Below are positions 26,401-35,103 of a stretch of DNA of 64,000 bases, one piece after another (within the stretch, counting starts at the first letter, position 1; each line of letters starts with the position of its first letter). The notes below the pieces were generated by a model, which made no database searches, was not told the DNA's origin, and saw only the letters and a list, made by a program, of their open reading frames with translations. The position numbers and the translations under genes are program-made. Source of the stretch: CAZDVQ01 sp964508975 (lineage in GTDB: Bacteria; Bacteroidota; Bacteroidia; Chitinophagales; Saprospiraceae); assembly GCA_964508975.1 (NCBI GenBank), contig CAZDVQ010000020.1, positions 1-64,000 on the forward strand, written 5' to 3'.

Positions 26401-29400
26401 TTATACGGTAACGGTTACAAATGCTAATGGCTGTACAGCAACTGCTACCGCATCGTTAACGGTCAATACAAACCCTACGGCCACAATATCTGGTACAAAT
26501 ACGATTTGTGCTGGTGCATCGAGCGTCTTTACGGCTGCAGGAGGAAATACATATGTATGGAATACAGGAGCAACTACAGCAGCCATTACCGTAGCTACGG
26601 CAGGAATTTATACCGTTACCGTGACTAACACTAGTGGCTGTACAGCTACTGCTAGCCGAACTTTAACTGTCAATACAAACCCAACGGCTAGCATTTCTGG
26701 AAACAATACAATATGTGCTGGTGCTTCTAGTGTTTTCACTGCCTCAGGTGGAGGAACGTACCTATGGAATACAAGTGCAACTACTGCAACCCTAAACGTG
26801 ACCATCGCGGGTAATTATACTGTTACAGTTACCAATGCAAACGGCTGTACAGCAACAGCGACTCGCAGCTTAACCGTAAACGCTAACCCGGTTGCTTCAA
26901 TCTCGGGGAATAATGTCATTTGCGCTGGAACGAGTACTACATTTACAGCTGCCGGTGTAGGTACTTATCTGTGGAATACTGGGGCAACAACTTCAGTCAT
27001 TACAGTGTCGACCGCTGGCCCTTATAGTATTACCGTAACTAATGCAAGTGGCTGTACGGCAACGGCTAGTAGTACCCTAACTGTAAATACGAACCCAATT
27101 GCTACGATTACAGGCACCACGCAGATATGTGCTGGTACCAGTACAACCTTTAACGCTACGGGGGGATCTAGTTACCTCTGGAGTAACGGAGCAACAACAA
27201 GCTCCATTGTAGTGACGACTGCAGGAACGTATTTAGTAACAGTAACGGATGCTAATACTTGTACAGCATCCGCTAACAGGACTTTAACGGTAAACCCCAA
27301 CCCAATAGCATCAATATCGGGAATCAATAGCATATGTGCTGGAGAAACAAGTAGCTTTATAGCTAGTGGTGGAAGTAGTTATTTATGGAGTACTGGCGCC
27401 ACCACCGCTTCAATAGCAGTTTCGATTGCCGGTAGTTACCAAGTAACCGTAATTGATGCTAATGGATGTTCCGCTACGAGCGCTCGCGCCTTAACCGTAA
27501 ATATCAATCCTACGGCATCTATAACCGGCACTGATACCGTTTGTGCAGGTAATAGCAGTACATTTACAGCATCAGGCGGTGGTCTATACTTATGGAATAC
27601 AGGCGCTACGACAAGTTCTATTAATGTCAATACGCCAGGATTATATGCCGTAACGGTTACCAACCAGTTTGGCTGTACGGCTACTGCCACTCGAACACTT
27701 ATCGTGAATCCAAATCCTGTTGTCACCATATCAGGTTCACAGGTTATATGTGACGGGAACTCTAGTACGTTTACCGCAGGCGTAGCAACAAGTTATATAT
27801 GGAATACCGCTGCTACAACCGCTTCTATTACCGTTTCGACTGCTGGAACCTATACCGTTACCGTGACCAATACTTTTGGATGTACCGCATCAGGTTCACG
27901 TACTTTAACCGTGAATGCAAATCCGGTAGCTTCAATTACTGGGATTGATTCAATTTGTGCAGGCAACACAAGTTCATTCTCTGCATTTGGAGGCAATGCT
28001 TATTTGTGGAGTACAGGAGCCACGACAGCGTCCATTTCAGTCACAGCAGAAGGTGTATACACCGTTTCCGTAACCGATATTAATGGTTGTACTGCATCAA
28101 CAAGCAGAAGTTTGGTTTACTTTACGAATCCTGTTGCCACTATAACTGGCACCAATGTGATTTGCGCCGGAACTTCAACACTATTTACCGCGTCAGGTGG
28201 AATTGGTTATTTGTGGAATACAGGAGCTACTACTGCTGCATTGACACTTACCTCTTCAGGTACATATACAGTAACTGTAACTGACCTTAATGGCTGTACA
28301 GCGTCGGCTAACCGTGTGCTCACCATCAACACAAACCCTACGGTTACTACTTCGGGTACAAGCTTTATATGCTCGGGGAGTGCCAGTACCTTCTGTGCAA
28401 CGGGTGGCGTAGGCTATCTTTGGAGTAATGGTGCCACAACAGCATGTACAAGTGTGAACACTGCGGGAGCATATACTGTAACGGTAACAGGTGCTAATGG
28501 CTGTACTGCTACAGGCTCGAGAATGCTAATAGTCAATCCTGCTCCAACTGCCGCTATTACAGGTAATAATCAAATTTGTGTTGGCGGCTCAACCACATTC
28601 TGTGCATCAGGTGGTATTTCATATGCATGGGGCAATGGTTCTAATGCAACTTGTATTACCGTTAGTGCACCCGGTACTTATACCGTAACGGCAACTGCAT
28701 CTAATAATTGTACTGCAGTTGCGAGTACCGTTTTGATCGTGAACCAATTACCAACCCCTAGTATTAATGCACCTGTCAACTTATGTATTGGAGAAAGTGC
28801 GCTAATTTCTGTATCTGGTGGAAGCTCATACTTGTGGAGTACTGGAGCTACAACTTCTGCCATAACCATTAGCCCAACTGCTACATCAACATATAGCGTT
28901 ACGGCTTCTAACCTTGCAGGCTGTACAGCGTCTACGTCAAGGTCTGTTCAAGTAAATCCCCTTCCTGTTTTAAATATTGCAGGTTCAAATACGCTTTGCG
29001 AAAACAACCCGTCTACTTTGGTTGTATCGGGTGCATCAACATATGTCTGGTCGACAGGCTTTATGGGTAATGTGCTATCACTTACTCCTGATTCCTTGTA
29101 TACTTACTGTGTAACAGGGACAACTACATTTGGCTGTACGGCAACCCAATGTGCAACTGTTTCACCTTCTCCCAATCCAAGTATTACGGTAAGTGATACT
29201 GCATTGTGTTCGGGCCAGAGTACCACATTGAGTACAAACGGAGGTGCCTTGTATCTATGGAGTACAGGTGCTACTACAACTACCATCACGCAAACGCCTT
29301 TGGTATCTACAGTTTATACCGTTACCGTTACAGCGTTAAATGGATGTTCTGCCACGGCCACGCAAAGTGTACTTGTCCGACAAACGCCTATTATCGATAA

Positions 29401-32400
29401 TGTTCTTGTACTTAATCCTACAACCTGTAATATTAATAATGGCTCGATTACCATCTTTGCCTCAGGCAATTCAGGCACATTAGAGTATAGTATCGATGGA
29501 GCTCTATGGCAAACAAATAATGAATTTTTAGGGCTAGCACCTAATACCTATGTCGCACTTGTACGCTATAGTGGTAACTACTGTCCTGTAAGTTATGGCT
29601 CTAACGTGGTGCTTTCTGCGCCCATTAACCCAATTATTGCCGTTTCTGGGCAATCTGGTTTCTGCTCAGATGGCCAATCAATATTAACGGCATCTGGTGG
29701 TCAAACATATTTGTGGAGTACAAGTGCTACCACAACTTCGATCATCATTAATACCGCAGGTACTTACACCGTTACAGGTACTGCTGCTAATGGATGTACC
29801 GCAAGTGCATCAATACTAATAGCTGTTGAACCAGTACCAAACGTTGTAATTACTGGGCAGGATACGATTTGCTCGGGAACTGCAACCAATTTAACTGCAA
29901 CTGGAGGCGTTAGCTATGTTTGGTCCAATGGTTCGACTACGGCTACTATTTTTACATCAAGCCCTGGTACGTATACAGTTACCGTTATTGGTTCTAATGG
30001 TTGTACCGCAACATCCACCAGTACCATAGTAATAGCTGGCTTGCCAAATCTTCAAATTAATGGCCCCGCTACTATTTGTCAAGGTGCTTCATCTACCTTG
30101 ACCGCTACTGGTGGAGCTACATATATTTGGTCAACTGGCCAAACCACTGCCAGTATTACAATCACCCCTGGCGCCACCATCAATTACTGTGTCACTGCAA
30201 GTAATGCATTTGGGTGCACTGCCACAACCTGCCGCACTGTATCGCCCGCACCAACACCTTCTATTGCCGCTTTATCCAACAGCCTTTGTGCTGGTGCCAG
30301 TACTAATATTTCGGCCAATGGTGCGAGTTCTTATGTCTGGAGCACCGGAGCAACAAGCCCAACGATTACCGTTACTCCGTTGTCTACAACTACTTATACC
30401 GTTACGGCTACTGCTTCAAATGGCTGTACCGCTGCGGTTAGCACGGTAGTAACAGTTACGGCTTTACCTGTGATTGATAGTGTTGCTACAACGAATCCAT
30501 CACTTTGTAATTTGAGCAATGGCTCTATTGTGGTACACGCGCATGCTGTTTCAGGCTCTTTACAGTACCGGTTAAACGGAGGTATTTGGCAAGCCTCAAA
30601 TATATTTAATGGTTTGGGTGCAGGAACATATTCAGCTGAAGTTCGCTACGTTGGAGGGGCATGCCCAGTTGTGTTCAATAACTTGATCAATCTTGTAGCA
30701 CCTTCTTCTCCTTCTATCACGGTGACTGGACCTCCTTCAATTTGTGAAGGTGCTTGTGGTACACTAAATGTTTCTGGTGCTGCTACATATATTTGGAACA
30801 CAGGTTCAACAACTACCTCTATAAACGTATGCCTCACAACAACTACAACCTACTTGGTTACGGCTACTGCTGCCAATGGCTGTACCGCGACGTCTTCATA
30901 CACTCTTCAAGTTAGGCCAAAACCGCTTGCAAATATTGTTGCACCAGCTGCGGCATGTATTGGCGAAGCAACTAGCTTATCTGCTAGCGATGCTGGCGCA
31001 TCGGCTACTTATGCCTGGACCTTCAGCAACAATGTGACCCCTAATACAAGTACCTTAATCAACCCTTCAGTTCAGTTTACTACCCAGGGGCCAGAGTCCA
31101 TTTATCTGTCTGTTACTCAAAACGGATGTACAGCATTTGACACTGCTATCGTAAACGTTAACGCAGCCTTGTTTGCCAATGCAGGCCCCGACGCAAACTT
31201 ATGTGCAGGCTCCAGCATAATATTGGGTGGTACAAGCTCTAACCCAACGGGCCCAACTGGTGCAACTTATCAATGGGTACCCGCAGCCGGCCTGAATAAT
31301 TTAAGTGTTTCTAATCCCGTAGCAAGCCCAAGCGACACAACGGTATACATCGTTTATGTAACTTTGGGGACCTGCGTAACTTCCGATACCGTTGTTGTCA
31401 ATGTTGATGCAATTTCTACACCTTTTGCCGACGCTGGACCTAACCGTACCGTATGCTCGGGTAGTTCTGTAGTATTGGGAGGTAGCCCTTCTGGTGTTGC
31501 CGGTTCTACATTTAGCTGGTCTCCTACATTTGGCTTAGACAACCCTAATATTGCAAATCCATCGGCTTCTCCCAATGCGAATACTACGTATACATTGACG
31601 GTTAGCCGTAACGGTTGCTCGCGCCAAGACCAAGTGTTGGTTGAAGTACTCAATAGCCCATTTGTAAGTGCGGGCCTTGACCGGGTTTATTGTGGTGCTG
31701 GTCCTGGCGTTATGATTGGTGGTACGCCTGCGGTGCCATCGGGTGCTATCTTCTTCTGGACACCCACCACAGGGCTCAATAACCCGCTGTCATCCAATCC
31801 GATAGCCGCTCCATCTGCTACGACAACTTATGTATTAAGCGTTTCGCAGAATGGTTGCATCTCTACCGACGCCGTTACAGTCACTGTCAACCCAAATGCC
31901 TCAACGTGTAATTACAAGCCTTTGGCTATAAATGACATCAATGCTACTTTTGTAAATACTCCCGTTGCTGGTAATGTATTGACCAATGATTTTGACCCTG
32001 ATAATAGCCTACCCTTTGTATTGACTACCACGCCTGTTGTAGCACCTAGCTCTGGTACCCTCAATCTCCAAAGTAGTGGTGCTTACCTCTTCACCCCGGC
32101 CAACAACTTCCAGGGTACGGTTACGTTTAGCTACCGCATCTGTGATAATGGCTTGCCTGTTGGTTGCGATACTGCTGTCGTTTCTATTGAGGTCACGCCT
32201 CGTGTAGCTAACCTTAACCTTGCCCCCTTGGCTAATGATGATGCCGATGTAACCATGGTTGGTATCCCTGTTACCGGCAACCTTTTGGCTAACGATAAAG
32301 ATCCCGAAGCCCAAGCCATTGTGTTGAACGTCATTTTGCTTTCAAACCCTACCTTAGGTACACTTGCCCTCGCTGTAAATGGTAACTACACCTACACGCC

Positions 32401-33547
32401 AACTAGTACGTTCCCTGGTACGGATATAATGAGCTATGTGGTATGTGATCAAGGCGTTCCTGTACGATGCGATACCGCCTCGCTCTACGTTCATATTGCC
32501 TCTAGCACTTCGGGCAACCACCATCCATTTGCTGGCGACGACTACAACAGTGGCTTCGTCAATACCCCTCAAACGGGTAACCTGCTAGCCAACGACGGCG
32601 ATTTAGATGGCAATGCCATAATCATTAATACTAGCCCAATTGTTCAGCCGCTCCACGGTACCGTGAGTATCTCGACAAACGGAAATTATACTTATACGCC
32701 TTTGTCTAACTACATGGGCCCCGATCGGTTTGTGTACCAAATTTGCGACAATGGCGCACCTGTCCTTTGTGTTCAGGCTACCGCTTATATCTTGGTTAAC
32801 CCACTCCGCCAGGCTTGCTTTACCACTAAAGTATTCCTCGAGGGCGCTTATAGTGTTGCCGATAGCTTGCACATGTACAACAAACTCAAAAACTGTAGCT
32901 TGCTCAATGGCTCTAGCGTTATCCCTGTAGCTCATCCTTATAACGCTCAGCCGTTTAACTACACAGGGAATGAAGCCTTTGCATCTGCGGCGAACATGCC
33001 CAATAATATGGTCGACTGGGTGCTGGTTTCCTTCCTCAATGGCGCTTGCCTTGATTCAGTTGTGTATCGCGAAGCCGCTATCTTGCTACGCGACGGCTCC
33101 GTTCGCCGTGTCAATGGCGACTCGGTGTTCTGCGTTCCTTTTGTCAATGGTCAGCAACTCCGCTTAGCCATTGAACACCGCAACCACGTTGGCGTCATGT
33201 GGGCTAATGCCCTTAGTCCTGTACCCGGACAAGTGTATACAAACGACTTCCGCTATACGCAATCTTACACAGCCATGGGCTCTAGCGCTCAAAAAGTCAT
33301 CGGAACCAACTCTGCTGTGCTGGGTATGTACGCTGGCGATGGTTACAAGTACAACGCCATAAGCGGTAGTGCGCTATCCAACCACAGGGTCGATGTAGGC
33401 GATTTAACCCCCGTTCTCCTTGATAATGGTAACTTTGGTGCTTATATCCAAGGCGACTATAATATGAACTGCGATTGTAGTTCGGAGGATGTGATCTGGC
33501 TCGCTCCAAATATTAACGTTGAATCGGCCATCGATGACTGCCCTTAG
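20402..33547 (+). CDS. Giant secreted Ig-repeat adhesin-like protein, 4381 residues
   Basis: Predicted surface or extracellular protein; function inferred only. A signal peptide (1-33, cut near IVAQ) is followed by a globular N-terminal domain (about 34-300). Then come about 39 Ig-like repeats, typically 69 residues (300-3000), a SprB-like segment, four more repeats, a second SprB-like segment, one more repeat and a PKD-like domain (3505-3588). Three NAGPD-type domains (3588-3836), one A-B-C set of cadherin-like Big_9 domains (3838-4135) and the shared C-terminal module (4137-4381, ending SAIDDCP) complete it. Typical repeats have two cysteines 44 residues apart (VC/IC and GC), which could form intradomain disulfides. 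No classical T9SS tail is seen. The frame is intact throughout. Confidence 0.9.
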   Translation: MFFSKSFTPNSIIRLAGVSIFMLSGISTTIVAQSGTIVWPTACSTNDCPTTYTDPNGVSVTVSGVYGTGTGAVQNQTALIGSTASALGINVSSSATGTTQGLGITLNYTAGDADATVGNRYNVQFNRLLGNLSFPVYDLTSLVLACNFPGSTQAIYNDNVVIYGIDEQNAVVFPTITELARGSWNGTAYDTTNNPSRIINDQYVISGNQVYTTGGHLCTTGGATPCTSGSYASSMDITVAFAVPVKSVHITYKNFNGGLLGGYSTSNNCNNYVTTGGNYGAQTVMVGNFSYNGVQDTCTFTTSISGTDSICPGATSTFTATGGGTYSWSTSATTAAITVSNAGVYTVTVTSPNGCSATATRTLVLRSSPTALITGIDTICAGDTSIFTASGGGLYSWSTSATTASINVFNAGTYAVTVTNMFGCTDIALRSLVYGNPAVIISGSDSICIGATSTLTASGGASYLWSTSDMTSSIVASTAGTYSVTITSANGCTAADSLNLVVSANPTANITGVDTICAGGTSIFTASGGTSYLWSTGALTNTVVVSAAGIYSVTVTNANGCTATAARALVVESIPVVSISGIDTICVGDSSTFSATGGGTYLWNTSNTAAAITVSTAGTYTVTVTNTNGCTATASRSLVVNANPTALITGMDTICSGASSTFTASGGTSYTWSTAATTAALTVTVAGTYTVTVTNVSGCTATASRILVVNANPTASITGIDTICAGATSSFTASGGGDYLWSTGATTATITVSTPGTYTVTVTNANGCTASTSRNLVVHAIPTVDITGIDSICAGSSSTFTASGGGTYLWSTGLTTASVSINSTGIYSVTVTNANGCTASASRNFVVNTNPTASINGVDTICLGSTSTLTATGAALFSWSTGATTAAITVATAGNYYVMITDVNGCTATDSLNLVVNPVPTVSISGPLSACPGLDVTLSASGPSGFIWSTGATGFLIDVPCGTMYSVTGSNAFGCTASASHMVACAIAPNLAITGDTTSCSGIDANLVATGAISYVWNTGSASASIDVPCGSTYTVTGTSSAGCTASLSQYVDCFSNASVAILGDSSICTGDSTLFVVNAGATFLWSTGATTSSIVVSVAGLYAVTITDVNGCTAVASKTLIVNINPSVSITGQDSICSGNSSILTATGTGSFIWSTGATSSNITVNSTGIYRVTLTNASGCTAVDSFELVVLANPTLSITGVDTICAGNTATFTASGTSGSYLWSNGATISTITISASGTYSLTLTDIYGCTTTRSKSLVINSNPIVSISGNDTICAGASSLFTASGGGTYLWSNGAATNTITVTSAGMYTVTVTNSTGCSATSSISLVVNSNPIALVNGVDTICSGNSSTFTASGGTEYLWNTGATTNTITVSVAGTYTVTVTNANSCTATANRILVVNALPVVNIVGTNTICAGTITSFTASGGGSYVWSTGATTASIAPSTAGVYTVTATNASGCTSTGSRTLVVNANPSAAIVGNNVVCFGNTSTFTASGGTQYSWSTGATTASIVVSATGTYTVTVTNAAGCTATTSRLFTVNANPTAGITGTTSVCVGSSSTFTATGGGTYLWNTGATTAAITVSAAGTYSVTVTNAFNCTATAATSLTLIANPVASISGNNVVCSGTSSVFTATGGGTYLWNTGAITAAITVTTAGTYTVTVTNAGGCTATASRAFTVNANPVVTISGNNTICNGNASTFTATGGGTYLWNTGATTASITVSTAAAYTVTVTNATGCTASSTRSLVVNPNPSASITGTNTICAGGTSMFTASGGGTYLWSTGATTAAINVSTAGIYTVTVTNASGCTATSTRTLTVNANPVAAITGTNVICSGTSTTFTASGGGTYLWNTGATTASINISAAGTFTVTVTNANGCTASASRVLTLNANPTASITGTNTICAGSSSVFTASGGGTYLWSTAATTAAITVNTAGTYSVTVTNANGCTATANRLLTVNANPVAGITGTTVICSGATSVFTATGGGTYLWNTAATSASITVSTAGNYTVTVTNANGCTATATASLTVNTNPTATISGTNTICAGASSVFTAAGGNTYVWNTGATTAAITVATAGIYTVTVTNTSGCTATASRTLTVNTNPTASISGNNTICAGASSVFTASGGGTYLWNTSATTATLNVTIAGNYTVTVTNANGCTATATRSLTVNANPVASISGNNVICAGTSTTFTAAGVGTYLWNTGATTSVITVSTAGPYSITVTNASGCTATASSTLTVNTNPIATITGTTQICAGTSTTFNATGGSSYLWSNGATTSSIVVTTAGTYLVTVTDANTCTASANRTLTVNPNPIASISGINSICAGETSSFIASGGSSYLWSTGATTASIAVSIAGSYQVTVIDANGCSATSARALTVNINPTASITGTDTVCAGNSSTFTASGGGLYLWNTGATTSSINVNTPGLYAVTVTNQFGCTATATRTLIVNPNPVVTISGSQVICDGNSSTFTAGVATSYIWNTAATTASITVSTAGTYTVTVTNTFGCTASGSRTLTVNANPVASITGIDSICAGNTSSFSAFGGNAYLWSTGATTASISVTAEGVYTVSVTDINGCTASTSRSLVYFTNPVATITGTNVICAGTSTLFTASGGIGYLWNTGATTAALTLTSSGTYTVTVTDLNGCTASANRVLTINTNPTVTTSGTSFICSGSASTFCATGGVGYLWSNGATTACTSVNTAGAYTVTVTGANGCTATGSRMLIVNPAPTAAITGNNQICVGGSTTFCASGGISYAWGNGSNATCITVSAPGTYTVTATASNNCTAVASTVLIVNQLPTPSINAPVNLCIGESALISVSGGSSYLWSTGATTSAITISPTATSTYSVTASNLAGCTASTSRSVQVNPLPVLNIAGSNTLCENNPSTLVVSGASTYVWSTGFMGNVLSLTPDSLYTYCVTGTTTFGCTATQCATVSPSPNPSITVSDTALCSGQSTTLSTNGGALYLWSTGATTTTITQTPLVSTVYTVTVTALNGCSATATQSVLVRQTPIIDNVLVLNPTTCNINNGSITIFASGNSGTLEYSIDGALWQTNNEFLGLAPNTYVALVRYSGNYCPVSYGSNVVLSAPINPIIAVSGQSGFCSDGQSILTASGGQTYLWSTSATTTSIIINTAGTYTVTGTAANGCTASASILIAVEPVPNVVITGQDTICSGTATNLTATGGVSYVWSNGSTTATIFTSSPGTYTVTVIGSNGCTATSTSTIVIAGLPNLQINGPATICQGASSTLTATGGATYIWSTGQTTASITITPGATINYCVTASNAFGCTATTCRTVSPAPTPSIAALSNSLCAGASTNISANGASSYVWSTGATSPTITVTPLSTTTYTVTATASNGCTAAVSTVVTVTALPVIDSVATTNPSLCNLSNGSIVVHAHAVSGSLQYRLNGGIWQASNIFNGLGAGTYSAEVRYVGGACPVVFNNLINLVAPSSPSITVTGPPSICEGACGTLNVSGAATYIWNTGSTTTSINVCLTTTTTYLVTATAANGCTATSSYTLQVRPKPLANIVAPAAACIGEATSLSASDAGASATYAWTFSNNVTPNTSTLINPSVQFTTQGPESIYLSVTQNGCTAFDTAIVNVNAALFANAGPDANLCAGSSIILGGTSSNPTGPTGATYQWVPAAGLNNLSVSNPVASPSDTTVYIVYVTLGTCVTSDTVVVNVDAISTPFADAGPNRTVCSGSSVVLGGSPSGVAGSTFSWSPTFGLDNPNIANPSASPNANTTYTLTVSRNGCSRQDQVLVEVLNSPFVSAGLDRVYCGAGPGVMIGGTPAVPSGAIFFWTPTTGLNNPLSSNPIAAPSATTTYVLSVSQNGCISTDAVTVTVNPNASTCNYKPLAINDINATFVNTPVAGNVLTNDFDPDNSLPFVLTTTPVVAPSSGTLNLQSSGAYLFTPANNFQGTVTFSYRICDNGLPVGCDTAVVSIEVTPRVANLNLAPLANDDADVTMVGIPVTGNLLANDKDPEAQAIVLNVILLSNPTLGTLALAVNGNYTYTPTSTFPGTDIMSYVVCDQGVPVRCDTASLYVHIASSTSGNHHPFAGDDYNSGFVNTPQTGNLLANDGDLDGNAIIINTSPIVQPLHGTVSISTNGNYTYTPLSNYMGPDRFVYQICDNGAPVLCVQATAYILVNPLRQACFTTKVFLEGAYSVADSLHMYNKLKNCSLLNGSSVIPVAHPYNAQPFNYTGNEAFASAANMPNNMVDWVLVSFLNGACLDSVVYREAAILLRDGSVRRVNGDSVFCVPFVNGQQLRLAIEHRNHVGVMWANALSPVPGQVYTNDFRYTQSYTAMGSSAQKVIGTNSAVLGMYAGDGYKYNAISGSALSNHRVDVGDLTPVLLDNGNFGAYIQGDYNMNCDCSSEDVIWLAPNINVESAIDDCP
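21307..29394 (+). repeat. Coding tandem array: about 39 Ig-like units of ~207 bp
   Basis: Units follow the scheme NP-x-ASITG-x-x-TICAG ... TYLWSTGATTASITVS ... TVTVTNANGCTA. Most are exactly 69 codons, so start points recur every 207 bp. Units 18-32 (about 24.8-27.9 kb) are the most alike at protein level. Units 10-11 and 35-36 depart by carrying extra cysteine pairs. At DNA level synonymous codons differ strongly between units. Confidence 0.9.
31915..32808 (+). repeat. One A-B-C supermodule of Big_9-type domains
   Basis: Three domains of about 97 residues: A opens AINDINATFV, B opens ANDDADVTMV, C opens FAGDDYNSGF. A and B end in CDTA; C ends in CVQATAY. The same order occurs twice in the second giant and three times in the third protein. 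Confidence 0.85.
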
Positions 33548-33707
33548 AGTATGTTTGGATTTTGGGGTTCGAGGGAAAAACAAGCTATTTTTTGATGAGC
33601 TTGCTTTAAAAAATGGGCGCATAGTGGGGCTACGTAACTATTTTTTAAAGCAAAAATCATCGGAAAAGAGCTGTTTTTCGCCGGAAGCTAAAGTCCAAAC
33701 ATACTCT
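33546..33707. repeat. MITE-like long imperfect palindrome
   Basis: The ends AGAGTATGTTTGGA and TCCAAACATACTCT are perfect 14-bp terminal inverted repeats. The arms (33546-33614 and 33640-33707) pair imperfectly over about 68 bases around a 25-base centre containing GGGCGCATAG. It begins within the stop codon of the giant gene. It encodes nothing. Partial relatives lie at 33916 and 34911. Confidence 0.75.
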
Positions 33708-33729
33708 TAAGCATACCCTCATCTAGCAT

Positions 33730-33771
33730 AAAAGCCCAACCTGATTTTTTCAAGTTGGGCTTTTCTTTTTT
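33730..33771 (+). terminator. Intrinsic terminator after the first giant gene
   Basis: AAAAGCCCAAC and GTTGGGCTTTT arms around an ATTTTTTC-containing loop, followed by TTCTTTTTT. This is a strong rho-independent structure and would end the giant transcript about 220 bases after its stop. Confidence 0.85.
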
Positions 33772-33783
33772 GATGTTTATTTT

Positions 33784-33901
33784 GGGCGCCCCGGCGCTGC
33801 GCGCCGTCGGCGTGCTACGTACTCGCTGTTCGCTCGGTGCCTTCGGCACCGCCTCCCTTCGGTCGGCGCACTCCGCATGCCTGGCGCAGGACGGCGGCAG
33901 G
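33784..33901 (+). repeat. GC-rich structured repeat, copy 6
   Basis: Begins GGGCGCCCCGGCG; the first hairpin is CGGCGC/GCGCCG-like. The core is ACTCGCTGTTCGCTCGG, then a perfect CGGTGCC-TTC-GGCACCG hairpin, ending CGCATGCCTGGCGCAGG. It lies between the terminator and the gldA stop. Confidence 0.85.
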
Positions 33902-33915
33902 CATTATTAGTTGCC

Positions 33916-33937
33916 GCTAGCTAAAGTCCAAACATAC
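33916..33937 (+). repeat. Partial end of the MITE-like element
   Basis: GCTAAAGTCCAAACATACGC repeats the right end of the palindrome at 33546-33707 (GCTAAAGTCCAAACATACTC) with one difference. Seven bases separate it from the gldA stop. Confidence 0.6.
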
Positions 33938-33943
33938 GCTTAG

Positions 33944-34864
33944 CTACTTACTGGTTAAACTTTGGAATACATCCTCGATTTTTGAAGCTTCTTGGTGTAA
34001 TTCTAATATGATTTTTTGTTGCTCCACGGCCAGGTTAAACAGTGCCGGGCGGATGTCGATGCTCTTGTCGGAACGGATATGGTACAATGGCGCTTCCTCC
34101 CCGTTTTCAACTGTGAAGTCAATCACACCGTTGATTCGTTTCAACACCGACGGGTTGTCGAGCTTGGGCGAGAAGGCAACCACCACGCGGTTTTCAGCTT
34201 TCAAGTTGCGTTGTAGGTTGCCAATATTGTCGTCGGCTACAATTTGCCCGCGGTTTATAATCACCACACGGTCACATAGCGCTTCTACTTCTTGCATGAT
34301 GTGCGAAGAGAAAATAACGGTTTTCTGCTCGCCCAACTTACGGATAATGCCCCTGATTTCAATCAACTGGTTAGGGTCCAAGCCTGAGGTAGGCTCATCC
34401 AAAATTAATACCTCTGGGTCGTGAATCATGGCTTGGGCAAGTCCAACCCGCTGGCGGTAACCTTTCGACAATGCGCCAATTTGCTTGTGTGCCTCGCGGT
34501 TTAAGCCCGTCACTTCAATCATTTCATCCACACGGGCCTTCGGTTTAGCAATGCGGTGTAAACCTGCCGTGAAGCTCAAGTACTCGCGCACGTACATGCT
34601 CTTGTACAAGGGGTTATGCTCGGGCAAGTAACCAATGCGTTCCCGCACTTCAATCGGGTTTTTATCCACGTCGAAGCCACACACGCTGGCCTCGCCCGAG
34701 GTTTTGGGTATAAAACAGGTCAGTACCTTCATGGTGGTGGTTTTACCCGCACCGTTAGGACCTAGAAAACCCAGGATTTCACCTTTTTTTACCTCGAAGC
34801 TAATATGGTCAACAGCGTTTTGGGCGCCGTATGTTTTCGTTAAGTTTTTGACAGAGACAGACAT
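33944..34864 (-). CDS. gldA: Gliding-motility ABC transporter ATPase GldA
   Basis: ATP-binding subunit of the GldA-GldF-GldG ABC transporter linked to gliding and T9SS function in Bacteroidota. The 306-residue product has Walker A GPNGAGKTT (35-43), signature LSKGYRQR (132-139) and Walker B VLILDEP (152-158). It also has the GldA-typical stretches IGYLPEHNPLY (77-87) and GLDPNQLIEI. A C-terminal extension of about 90 residues follows the nucleotide-binding domain. The partner gldF lies 2 kb away on the other strand. Related Bacteroidota ABC exporters of the same subfamily are the alternative reading. Confidence 0.85.
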   Translation of the reverse strand: MSVSVKNLTKTYGAQNAVDHISFEVKKGEILGFLGPNGAGKTTTMKVLTCFIPKTSGEASVCGFDVDKNPIEVRERIGYLPEHNPLYKSMYVREYLSFTAGLHRIAKPKARVDEMIEVTGLNREAHKQIGALSKGYRQRVGLAQAMIHDPEVLILDEPTSGLDPNQLIEIRGIIRKLGEQKTVIFSSHIMQEVEALCDRVVIINRGQIVADDNIGNLQRNLKAENRVVVAFSPKLDNPSVLKRINGVIDFTVENGEEAPLYHIRSDKSIDIRPALFNLAVEQQKIILELHQEASKIEDVFQSLTSK

Positions 34865-34910
34865 GTTGTTTCATTTTGGAAGCAACAAAAATAATGCGAA
34901 TAAATGATAA

Positions 34911-34960
34911 GTGCATGTTCGGACTTTAGCTTACAGCGAAAAACCTTTTTCTCCCAGTAC
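34911..34960 (-). repeat. Diverged partial copy of the MITE-like element
   Basis: Minus strand GGTTTTTCGCTGTAAGCTAA plus GTCCGAACATGC aligns with the right arm of 33546-33707 (TTTTTCGCCGGAAGCTAAAG and on). It is in the gldA upstream region, so gldA is flanked on both sides by related element ends. The remaining 140 bases to copy 7 hold no gene. Confidence 0.5.
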
Positions 34961-35103
34961 TTTTACATAAAAATATACTTACAACGGCTACAATCCCCAA
35001 TCATTAGGCGCTACACCTAAGCTAGCAGTCAAATATGTAAATCAGTGCAATCAAATTTAGGATGAACCGTCCGCATCATACTAAGCAATTTGATTAACTT
35101 TGG

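Noticed and set aside
21307..29394. Direct repeats considered as a CRISPR array or satellite DNA
   Set aside because: The 207-bp period is in frame, codes for Ig-like domains, and varies at third positions; it is protein-coding repetition.
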